Positions 1-6,897 of a stretch of DNA of 10,503 nucleotides are shown here, piece by piece; the stretch's first letter is position 1, and each line of letters begins with the position of its first letter. The notes under the pieces are model-generated. The model saw only the letters and a program-made list of their open reading frames with translations, did not search any database and was not told where the DNA came from. The position numbers and the translations under genes were made by a program. The DNA comes from Thermodesulfobacteriota bacterium (GTDB lineage: Bacteria > Desulfobacterota > BSN033 > UBA1163): positions 1 to 10,503 of the forward strand of contig JASEIE010000125.1 in assembly GCA_030024065.1 (NCBI GenBank). The letters run 5' to 3'.

Positions 1-21
1 ATTTTTTTGAAATCTGTGTAA

Positions 22-168
22 TCAGAGAGCGAAAAGTAGTTTTTCAGAGCTCTCTATAGGTATATCATTCGTGATTTTTATATCATCCTTTTGTAATTTT
101 GCCAAGAAATTTATCCAGCTACGACTCCTGAATTCTCTATCCATTTCTTTTGGGGTCATGCTGACCAT
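22..168 (-). other. Overlapping short frame at the truncated GT2 end
   Basis: In the frame one base off the truncated GT2, an ATG at 168 (others at 159 and 144) opens 48 codons ending at TGA 22-24. It contains TPKEMDREFRSRSWINFLAK and ends IESSEKLLFAL. Codon use looks coding. Its first residues continue the GT2 motif after a frameshift, but the rest lacks the GSR signature expected soon after in this GT2 group. It may be the shifted tail of the GT2 joined to foreign sequence, or an independent small gene. I do not recognise it. Confidence 0.25.
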
Positions 169-442
169 CTCTGTCTACCCGGATGGCAATGCCATAACCT
201 TTTCCGAAGGCATACTGATAGCCGGCCTGCATCGCCCCTCCAATCCCCAGGTTATAGGGAAGGTTTAAAACCGTTGCGCCACTCGCCCTCGCTCTTTCAA
301 GGGTTTGATCGGTAGACCCATCATTCACCACCAGGGAGTCCGCCTGAGGAAAGTGTGTGTTAATATCCTCGACCACTTTCCCCACCGAACCCTCCTCATT
401 GTAGGCAGGAATGATCACTAAAATATTTTGTTCGTTTCCCAT
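137..442 (-). pseudogene. Truncated family 2 glycosyltransferase (DPM1-like N-terminus)
   Basis: From ATG 442 the frame encodes 101 residues that match the first half of polyprenyl-phosphate-type GT2 enzymes: ILVIIPAYNEEGSVGKVV, VVNDGSTDQT, NLGIGGAMQAGYQYA and DRDGQHDP. Such enzymes are usually at least 200 residues, so catalytic parts after the DxD region are missing. The frame ends KRNG-stop just after a CCCCAAAA run. Shifting one frame there gives DPKEMDREFRSRSW, where PKEMD is a normal family continuation, so a one-base insertion in this run is likely. The usual VDGDGQ also reads VDRDGQ. A longer in-frame TTG start at 526 would add 28 low-complexity residues and is unlikely. It is either a decayed gene or a sequence error plus recombination; the shifted tail ends at 22. 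Confidence 0.6.
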
Positions 443-548
443 AGCAATATTATTTTTATCAAAATTATTAGACTTAATCAAATTAAAAACAAGGTGAAAT
501 AGACAGAAAAGGCTTCGAGTGTCCAATCCCAGGGGTTCAGTCCGCCGT

Positions 549-1430
549 CTATTTCCTTAATTTGGATAGGTTGAGATATAGGGTGAAAACTGGGTCTGAA
601 AGCAGAACTTTATATTTAAAAAGAAAGCACAAAATAACATCTAAAAAACCAATGATTTTTTCCTTCTTTCCCAACGGAGCATTTTGTACGACTCTCCAAT
701 GGTCGATTGCTAATTTTATAAAAGGGAGGTAAATGTACCGATCTCTATCCGGTAAGTACATATTCAGAATTCCATTGATTCTTTGTGAAAGGTTTCTTGT
801 TCTAATCTTTTCTTTAAAAAGTAATAAAGGCAACTGACAAAATTCGCCCAATAGACTCAATTCCGCAAGCAATAGATTGTCAGAGGATACCGTATCTTTG
901 AAAAGTTTAGTCTTTCTTAAAACGCTACTCCTAATGAGGCCATATATACTTGAGCATGAATTATTCCATAGGATTTTTCGGAATCCTCTGTTAGGGGACA
1001 TACCTACAGTACTGAAATCTTCCTTTAACTCTCTACATTTTCCGTTTTCCTCTAATATGGTATTGCTACAACACAGTATCACGTTGGGATTCATTTCCAG
1101 GATCTTTAAGCATGAGCTGATATAATTGGGTTCCCTTACATCATCATGCGCAGCCCACATAAAATATTCACCCCGGGAAAGTTCGAAAACCTTATTGAAA
1201 TTATTGATGGCTCCTATATTGGTTCTATTTCTGCAATACTGAATTCTTTTATCCTTTGCCATATATTCCAAACATATCTCTTGGGTTGAATCTGTTGAAT
1301 GATTATCTGAGATGATCAATTCAAAATTCTCGTAATCCTGCGCCAGCAATGAATCCAATGCAAGGCGAAGATACTCCGCTCCATTGTAAACAGGCAGACC
1401 AATACTGACGAATGGTTTTCTATTTGTCAT
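549..1430 (-). CDS. Family 2 glycosyltransferase (GT-A fold)
   Basis: The 293-residue product is a complete inverting GT2. GLPVYNG (11-17) and SDNHSTD (41-47) form the nucleotide-sugar pocket, and HDD at 95-97 is the metal-binding DxD-type motif. The C-terminal part has several hydrophobic segments (LLLFKEK, IIGFLDVILCFLF around 260-275) that may lie on the membrane, consistent with transfer to a lipid-linked repeat unit at the inner face. Donor and acceptor are unknown. It starts inside the end of the aminotransferase gene (11-base overlap) without an obvious ribosome binding site, suggesting coupling. It is markedly richer in A and T than the genes to its right, which points to a separate origin. 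Confidence 0.88.
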   Translation of the reverse strand: MTNRKPFVSIGLPVYNGAEYLRLALDSLLAQDYENFELIISDNHSTDSTQEICLEYMAKDKRIQYCRNRTNIGAINNFNKVFELSRGEYFMWAAHDDVREPNYISSCLKILEMNPNVILCCSNTILEENGKCRELKEDFSTVGMSPNRGFRKILWNNSCSSIYGLIRSSVLRKTKLFKDTVSSDNLLLAELSLLGEFCQLPLLLFKEKIRTRNLSQRINGILNMYLPDRDRYIYLPFIKLAIDHWRVVQNAPLGKKEKIIGFLDVILCFLFKYKVLLSDPVFTLYLNLSKLRK

Positions 1431-2553
1431 GTTTGTGTAGAATCGATTTCAGGGCGCCGCAGACGTACTGAACCTTTTTTTCCGTCAGGTCCAAACCAGA
1501 TGGGAGATTTATTCCATAGGGACTGATTTGATAGCTAACCGGATTCCGCAGTCGTGCCTGCTGTGATTGTTCGGTTTGCTCATAGGCAGGGAGAGAACTA
1601 ATGGGATGAAAAAAAGGGCGACAATCAATGTTCATCTCGTCCATCCGTCTCATCAAGAGATCTTTTGTCATTCTGAATTTTGGATCTAAAATGGCAGTAA
1701 TCATCCAGTATGTATTTTTTATGCCTGGAGGTTCATAATTTAGAGTAACCCCTTCAACCTCAGCCAATTCTGTTCGATACCAGGAGAAAATCTGGCGTTT
1801 ACGGACAACCAATTCTTCTATCCGTTCTAACTGGGCCAAACCGAGGGCCGCTTGCATGCTGCTCATTTTATACTTATAGCCCACTTCTGTATTGAAAAAC
1901 ATCCTATCGCCGGGCTTTCGACCATGGTCACGCAGTACTAAGGCACGTTCATAAATGTCATTTTGGTTGGTAACAAGCATGCCACCCTCCCCTGTGGTCA
2001 ATGTTTTTGAACCATGGAAACTAAAAACACCTGTGCTGCCGAAACTACCTGCTTTCCTGCCCTTATATTCTGAACCAATCGCTTCCGCAGCATCTTCTAT
2101 TACTGCGATGGCATGCCGTTCGGCAATATCTCGAATGGCATCCATATCGGGCATGTTGCCATAAAGGTCAACTGGGATGACCGCTTTTGTTTTTGGCGTA
2201 ACACATTCTTCAAAGGATGGGGCGGACAAACACCAAGTCTTTGAGTCAATATCAGCAAAAACAAGTGTCGCTCCCACATAACTGACAGGGGCAGCAGAGG
2301 CAATCCAGGTGATGTCAGGAACAATCACCTCATCTCCTGGGCCGATCCCTTGTGCTACCAGGGCAAGGTGAATGGCTGAAGTGCAGGAAGGCAGAGAAAT
2401 CGCAAACCGAATACCTAAATAATCCGCAAACGCTTTTTCAAAGCGCTCATGGTATATATTGTGGTTGCCGTACCAGGCGTTGGTGACAGCATCGGTGACG
2501 TACTCAATCTCTTTTTGTGTAATCCAAGGACCAGCGACGGGAATTCTTTCCAT
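1420..2553 (-). CDS. DegT/DnrJ/EryC1/StrS aminotransferase (perosamine-synthase-like)
   Basis: This PLP enzyme transfers an amino group, normally from glutamate, to a keto sugar nucleotide. The 377-residue product has the usual length. Asp154 in VIEDAAEA contacts the pyridine nitrogen, and Lys183 in SFHGSKTLTTGEGG is the Schiff-base lysine. Because the lysine is present and there is no iron-sulfur cysteine set, it is an aminotransferase and not the RfbH-type 3-dehydrase often found after rfbFG. RDHGRKPGD and the VGYKYKMSSMQAALG segment follow, as in GDP-perosamine synthases, so C4 amination is the best guess. I chose ATG 2553 because AAAGGA lies seven bases upstream and the protein starts MERIPVAGPW; a GTG at 2571 would add six residues. 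Its 3' end overlaps the next gene by 11 bases. Confidence 0.9.
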   Translation of the reverse strand: MERIPVAGPWITQKEIEYVTDAVTNAWYGNHNIYHERFEKAFADYLGIRFAISLPSCTSAIHLALVAQGIGPGDEVIVPDITWIASAAPVSYVGATLVFADIDSKTWCLSAPSFEECVTPKTKAVIPVDLYGNMPDMDAIRDIAERHAIAVIEDAAEAIGSEYKGRKAGSFGSTGVFSFHGSKTLTTGEGGMLVTNQNDIYERALVLRDHGRKPGDRMFFNTEVGYKYKMSSMQAALGLAQLERIEELVVRKRQIFSWYRTELAEVEGVTLNYEPPGIKNTYWMITAILDPKFRMTKDLLMRRMDEMNIDCRPFFHPISSLPAYEQTEQSQQARLRNPVSYQISPYGINLPSGLDLTEKKVQYVCGALKSILHKHDK

Positions 2554-2555
2554 AT

Positions 2556-3269
2556 TCAGTCCTTTACGCACCTCAGATAGCCGTCCGGGGCTACCGTGAT
2601 AAGCAGTTTGTGTTCGATCTCCTTATCCACGACAAAGCGGTCATTCGTCTTTAGGAATTCCCAGACCGCCGTTTTAGGATTGTTCCCTTTGCCCCAGGAG
2701 CGATTGGGATAAAAATTGGGCGGCATGTCTTCAATCGCCGTATCAAACACGATCAAATAACTGCCCCTACTCACGAGCGGCGAGTAGAGTTTCAATTCTT
2801 CTAGCACATGATTGTGCGTGTGGTCGGAATCCAGCATCACAAACACGCGCTTTTTGTTTTTGGCGAAACTTCGCACTTTTGCAATCACGTTCTCGTCCAC
2901 CGAAGAGCCTTCAAGCATCGTAATCCTTTTGGCGAGCGGATGCTGAAGAATAGCCGCGCGATTGTGCTCTTGAATCTCAATGTCAATCCCCAGCACATGT
3001 CCGTTGCTTCCTAAAAGTTCCAGTATAGACGCGGAAAGAATCAGCGAGCCGCCGTGCGCAATGCCGGTTTCAATAATAAAATCGGGCTGAACCCTCCAAA
3101 TCAATTCTTGCACTGCGACAATATCTTGTGGCAGTTGAATGATGGGCTGACCCAGCCAGGTGAAATGATAGGTGTATTTGTATTTGGACGTGTCGCGCAA
3201 AAAATCCGTTGCCAGTTCTCTGAGATAGCTGTCGCTGCCCATGGCACGGATCAGTTCATTGTCATCCAT
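2556..3269 (-). CDS. CmcI / cephalosporin-hydroxylase-family SAM methyltransferase
   Basis: Members of this family are often labelled cephalosporin hydroxylase after CmcI, but many act as sugar O-methyltransferases, for example on rhamnosyl residues. The 237-residue product is complete. It has YTYHFTWLGQPIIQLP near residues 32-47, the SAM loop ETGIAHGGS (67-75), GIDIEI with the acidic ribose contact, LDSDH (146-150) and FDTAIED beginning at 175, which supply the divalent metal ligands in this family. PNRSWGKGNNP near 188-198 is also typical. I chose ATG 3269; a GTG immediately before it (3272) is equally possible, and GGGAG stands upstream of both. It is the second probable O-methyltransferase of the locus, and its stop is two bases before the next start. 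Confidence 0.85.
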   Translation of the reverse strand: MDDNELIRAMGSDSYLRELATDFLRDTSKYKYTYHFTWLGQPIIQLPQDIVAVQELIWRVQPDFIIETGIAHGGSLILSASILELLGSNGHVLGIDIEIQEHNRAAILQHPLAKRITMLEGSSVDENVIAKVRSFAKNKKRVFVMLDSDHTHNHVLEELKLYSPLVSRGSYLIVFDTAIEDMPPNFYPNRSWGKGNNPKTAVWEFLKTNDRFVVDKEIEHKLLITVAPDGYLRCVKD

Positions 3270-3287
3270 CACGGTGCGCTCCCAAAG

Positions 3288-4094
3288 CTATTTTTGAGCA
3301 ACTACGTAGATTAGATTGCAGTCTTCCGGGTGCTCTTTCCCAAACTCATAACATGCATCACAAAACGCCTGTCGCCAGTCCTTCGCTTTCTCTGCGCCAA
3401 CGCGTCCCCAACCATAACCACCTTTGTCCCATTCGCCTTGTTCCAGGAGCCAGTTGAACTGCACGGAAGAAAGACCCTTGTAGAAAATACCGCCTTTATG
3501 AATCACGCGCAAAACTGCCGACTCAAAATCTCGAATGAGCATCGGCATATCGTAATAGCGGCGGTGTCCCGCGACATTAATGTCAAAAGGCGAGAGTTCG
3601 TATTCGCTTTCCAGCGATCCCATCAACCTGGCGATACGGCGATTCGCCGCGAGCGCGTTCGGAACGTTCGCGATAATCACACCTTCGGGTTTCAAATTTT
3701 CCGAAACGCGCTTGAGCAGATCAACAGGATCAATCACGTGTTCCAATAGATTCAAAATCGTGATCGTCGTAAATCCTTCAGGATCGCGATATTCTTCCGC
3801 GAGCGAATGGATGAACTCGATTTGCGGATACATCTCGCGCGCATTGTCGATGAGCGCAGACGATGCTTCGACGCCAACGACGCGCGAAAAGCGCCGTGCC
3901 AGTTGGCTCGTGATGAGACCATTCCCACACGCGACATCGAGCAAACTCAGCGGGCGGGCGTGTTCGAGAACGCTTTTGACAATGTATTTCCCCATCATCG
4001 TCTCGTACGCTTTGTAAAACTTGCCACGCTCCCACTGTATAGATTCCTGGCGCTGTAATTCGTCTTTGAAATTTTCGGGGTTGGTATCAGACAT
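3288..4094 (-). CDS. Class I SAM-dependent methyltransferase (UbiG-like)
   Basis: The 268-residue product has a seven-strand Rossmann SAM domain: LLDVACGNG (51-59) as the glycine-rich motif I, Glu76 in VVGVEAS as the ribose-binding acid, NLLEHV at 115-120 and LKPEGVIIANVPN around 134-146. A later HRRYYD (177-182) is common in polysaccharide-locus methyltransferases of this type. It probably O-methylates a sugar hydroxyl, on the nucleotide sugar or the growing chain; specificity cannot be read. The ATG at 4094 overlaps the end of the preceding fusion gene by eight bases with AGGTGA upstream, so it is likely translationally coupled. Codons are GC-rich compared with the genes to its left. Confidence 0.82.
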   Translation of the reverse strand: MSDTNPENFKDELQRQESIQWERGKFYKAYETMMGKYIVKSVLEHARPLSLLDVACGNGLITSQLARRFSRVVGVEASSALIDNAREMYPQIEFIHSLAEEYRDPEGFTTITILNLLEHVIDPVDLLKRVSENLKPEGVIIANVPNALAANRRIARLMGSLESEYELSPFDINVAGHRRYYDMPMLIRDFESAVLRVIHKGGIFYKGLSSVQFNWLLEQGEWDKGGYGWGRVGAEKAKDWRQAFCDACYEFGKEHPEDCNLIYVVAQK

Positions 4095-5331
4095 GGCTCA
4101 CCTGTTTCTGTTTGTTTAGGAGCATGGTCAGTCCGTTGGTGAAATCAATTGCCGGTTGCCAATTCAACACTTGTCGCGCCCGCTGTATGACCATCACGAT
4201 ATTGCTGGTAAACGCTTCGATGTCGATATGTCGGATCCCACTCCTTGAATTGACGAGCTCCACGATCAATTGAGCGACCTCAGTTGTAGATACTCCCACG
4301 CCAGTTCCCAGATTCATCGAACAATGCAGTCGGCACCCAGCAGCAGCAAGAATAGCCCTACAAAGGTCATCTACATGCAACAAGTCCAATTTGGGATAGC
4401 CATTGATATACCTATGTGCCACAATGTCTTCGTTAGAACGGGCTTTCTCAAGGAAGTTCCAGATGAATCTTGGCCGATCGCTCCCAGGCCCATAGACAGG
4501 ACTCGATCTCAGAACCGTATATGAAAGCCCCTTATGTTGCCCATAGTGCTCTATTAACGCCTCGCATAGGAACTTCGTTTGCCCGTATGTTCCATCTGGA
4601 CATGGGACCAATGATTCGTCCCCTCTTAGTTCCTGCGCCTTGTAGCCGGCGTAGATCTCCCAATTGCTCAGGTATATCAAGAATAGGCGATTTTCTGCAC
4701 AAACATCCAAGACATTTTTGAGCATTACAAGAGTCTGCCCCATTGCATCGTTAGTTGTATGGACTCTCGGATTAGCCAGGTGTATGAGTATGTCAACACC
4801 ATGTTCTTTCACAAGCAAGTCTAGCTTGATGGCATCTTTCAACAGATCAATCTCTTGGCGTGTCGGTGACACAACTCTGTATTCGGCTCCCATGAGATGC
4901 ACCAAGCGCCTACCAATGAATCCAAAAGCACCAGTTACCAGTATTTCCCGCTTCTCCTCCAACATGCGCGGCTCTCGCACCTTTGCACCAAGGGCTTCAC
5001 GCATGGCTGACAATACTTCAAGTTTGATTCCTGTCTCATTTGTGGCATCGGTGACACGTCTGATAGCCTCATTCACATCAATACCCTCATAGAGCGATAA
5101 AATCCCCGCTGCGATCGCATTGCTACGAGACATGCCATAATCGCAGCAAATTACCACTTTTTCTCCCTTTCGCAGATAATTCAGTGCCTCATCAATCTTG
5201 GCCTTAACCGCTGCCGGCGCGTTACCGCTTTTGTCAACCAGATCGCGCACGTCCATCAGGTTGGCATCAAGCGAACGATCCACCTGATCCCAGGAGGAGG
5301 TTCCAAGATACTCAGTGATCCAGTGAATCAT
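4087..5331 (-). CDS. Fusion: dual-specificity-phosphatase-like domain + NAD-dependent sugar epimerase/dehydratase
   Basis: The 414-residue product joins two domains. Residues 1-115 resemble a shortened dual-specificity phosphatase: it starts HWITEYLG, has DVRD at 27-30 and the P-loop CDYGMSR (Cys63 nucleophile, Arg69, followed by Ser70), fitting C-x5-R. The residue before Cys63 is Cys rather than the usual His. Residues about 128-400 are an extended short-chain dehydrogenase with TGAFGFIG (133-140), Ser222, and Tyr249/Lys253 in YGQTK, so catalysis looks intact. The second half could be a C4 reductase or epimerase for the CDP sugar, a step not otherwise covered here. Both halves are in one frame with no internal stop. 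The ATG overlaps the ATP-grasp stop (ATGA) and has a strong GGAGG upstream. What the phosphatase part acts on is unknown. Confidence 0.8.
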   Translation of the reverse strand: MIHWITEYLGTSSWDQVDRSLDANLMDVRDLVDKSGNAPAAVKAKIDEALNYLRKGEKVVICCDYGMSRSNAIAAGILSLYEGIDVNEAIRRVTDATNETGIKLEVLSAMREALGAKVREPRMLEEKREILVTGAFGFIGRRLVHLMGAEYRVVSPTRQEIDLLKDAIKLDLLVKEHGVDILIHLANPRVHTTNDAMGQTLVMLKNVLDVCAENRLFLIYLSNWEIYAGYKAQELRGDESLVPCPDGTYGQTKFLCEALIEHYGQHKGLSYTVLRSSPVYGPGSDRPRFIWNFLEKARSNEDIVAHRYINGYPKLDLLHVDDLCRAILAAAGCRLHCSMNLGTGVGVSTTEVAQLIVELVNSRSGIRHIDIEAFTSNIVMVIQRARQVLNWQPAIDFTNGLTMLLNKQKQVSHV

Positions 5332-6362
5332 TGTTTGAGCTCCTCCCTGGGCACAAATACTTCGGACAAACTGCGCAGGTAGTAGCCAGGACGGATTTGA
5401 GGAGCGGTAGGCTCTACCCCATACAGTGCGTATTGCAGATACATGTCGATCTCGTTGAAGCCTGCCATGGCACGCAGATAAGTTGAGGCGGAGAAGCGGG
5501 GATTTATCTCAAATGGCAATAAGACGCCGTCTCGGAGGCGTGCCTGGATGTTTATCGGGCCAGTGCTCCTGAGCGCTTGGGCGGTCCGCTCTGCCTGGGA
5601 GCGTACTTCGGAAAACTCATCAACCAGCCCCTGGGTGTAGCCGCTCGAAATCAAGCCAGCCTTTGTCTTAGCCAGGACCGACAACTTGGCATGGAAGAGT
5701 CGCTGCAGAGCGATTGACGCAACAAGCCTGCCATCCGATAAGGACAACACCCCAATCGTAAACTCTCCCTCGTCCAAAGGAACGTATTCCTGTACCAAGG
5801 CCGTATCGCAGTTAGCCAAGACATAACGCAGGTACAAGATTGCCTCGTCGCGATCCGAGGCCAGGAAGACGAAACGACTTCCACCTGTACCAGTAGCTGG
5901 TTTGATCACACACGGGCAAGGAAAACCCTGGAACTCATCTACAGTGCTAACCGACACGGTCACGGGCACCGGCAAGTTCAACTCCATTAGCCGCTCGAAC
6001 AAGCGCTTTTTGTGCGAGCAGGTTGTAATAACCTCTGGTGAGTTGCCCGCAATGTGGATACCGACCTCTCGAAACTCGGCGGAGCGCGGGGCCAGCAGGT
6101 TCATCGGCTCCTCCCCGCCAGGGATGATGGCACGGATGTCGTTGGCAGTACAAATCTCCATCAACGACTCGACATACCGCTCCCTATCGGCCAGGAATGT
6201 CTCCACGAAGCCATCCTGATAATGCCCGTAGGCAAGTGGCGAGATGTCACAGCCGAAGACATCGTATCTTCCCGCCAAGTCCAGGCACTTGAGGATTTCA
6301 GTCCCTAGCGAGGCGCCCCCGATCCCCGCGATAAGCACCGATGTCGAAGAATTCGCCATCAT
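5328..6362 (-). CDS. ATP-grasp ligase (carbamoyl-phosphate synthase large-subunit-like)
   Basis: ATP-grasp enzymes activate a carboxylate as an acyl phosphate and join it to an amine or thiol. The 344-residue product has a nucleotide-sugar-like N-terminal Rossmann half (VLIAGIGGASLG, residues 9-20, and PGGEEP at 81-86). The ATP-grasp core follows: Lys154 in VIKPATGTGGS (152-162), LVQEYV at 189-194 and the metal-binding EINPRF at 285-290. Length and motifs point to a complete, active enzyme. Its substrate is unknown. With the aminotransferase downstream it could attach an amino acid or other acid to an amino sugar, but that is inference. ATG 6362 (a second ATG follows at once) lies three bases after the epimerase stop with GAAGG upstream. 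Its end overlaps the next gene by ATGA, suggesting the two proteins work together. Confidence 0.85.
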   Translation of the reverse strand: MMANSSTSVLIAGIGGASLGTEILKCLDLAGRYDVFGCDISPLAYGHYQDGFVETFLADRERYVESLMEICTANDIRAIIPGGEEPMNLLAPRSAEFREVGIHIAGNSPEVITTCSHKKRLFERLMELNLPVPVTVSVSTVDEFQGFPCPCVIKPATGTGGSRFVFLASDRDEAILYLRYVLANCDTALVQEYVPLDEGEFTIGVLSLSDGRLVASIALQRLFHAKLSVLAKTKAGLISSGYTQGLVDEFSEVRSQAERTAQALRSTGPINIQARLRDGVLLPFEINPRFSASTYLRAMAGFNEIDMYLQYALYGVEPTAPQIRPGYYLRSLSEVFVPREELKQ

Positions 6363-6365
6363 AGG

Positions 6366-6896
6366 TTAGCCTTCAAAATTTGCGTATTCTAAGTCCCTCG
6401 GGGAGATTGTACGTTCATCCGCCGGCCACTCGACTCCAAACACCGGATCGTCCCATCGTACTCCTCTCGCGCACTCGGGATGGTAGAACTCCGATATCTG
6501 GTAAAAGACCTCAGTGTCATCCTCCAGGGTCTGAAACCCGTGAGCAAAGCCTTCAGGGATATAGAGCATTCGGCGATTTTCCGCCGTTAGTTCCACGGCA
6601 ATCCACTGCTTGAAGGTAGGCGATTCCGGGCGTAGGTCAATGATGACGTCGTAAATCGCGCCCATTGTGCAGCGCACCATTTTGGCTTCCTCATAGGGGG
6701 GAACCTGATAATGCATGCCTCGTAGTGTCCCTTTTTTTTCATTATAGGATATATTGCACTGGGCAATGGAGGGATTCAAGCCATATTTCTCAAATTCTTT
6801 CGCACAGAAACTCCGGGCAAAAAACCCTCTTTCGTCCACAATGGGATCGATTTCAATGATATAGGCTCCTTTAAGCTTCGTTTCCTTAAAGATCAT
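6366..6896 (-). CDS. NDP-4-keto-6-deoxyhexose 3,5-epimerase (RmlC family)
   Basis: This cupin-fold epimerase inverts C3 and/or C5 of a 4-keto-6-deoxy nucleotide sugar. The 176-residue product matches RmlC length. It shows DERGFF (21-26), the LRGMHYQ segment with the general base His62, Lys72, IPEGFAHGF (113-121) and Tyr132/Tyr138 around the position of the catalytic acid. Since the cluster starts with CDP-sugar enzymes and no rmlA or rmlB is present, the substrate is probably a CDP sugar, possibly already C-methylated, rather than dTDP-4-dehydrorhamnose. Some relatives epimerise only one carbon, so L or D product cannot be told from sequence. ATG 6896 follows the methyltransferase stop by one base, so coupled translation is likely. 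Confidence 0.88.
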   Translation of the reverse strand: MIFKETKLKGAYIIEIDPIVDERGFFARSFCAKEFEKYGLNPSIAQCNISYNEKKGTLRGMHYQVPPYEEAKMVRCTMGAIYDVIIDLRPESPTFKQWIAVELTAENRRMLYIPEGFAHGFQTLEDDTEVFYQISEFYHPECARGVRWDDPVFGVEWPADERTISPRDLEYANFEG

Positions 6897-6897
6897 C

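Noticed and set aside
1420..2553. RfbH/ColD-type CDP-sugar 3-dehydrase
   Set aside because: The Schiff-base lysine is present (Lys183 in GSKTLTTGEGG) and no iron-sulfur cysteine cluster is seen, so it is an aminotransferase.
3330..4058. Several long plus-strand open frames opposite the UbiG-like methyltransferase
   Set aside because: They are antisense shadows of a GC-rich gene with intact SAM motifs and have no family-like content.
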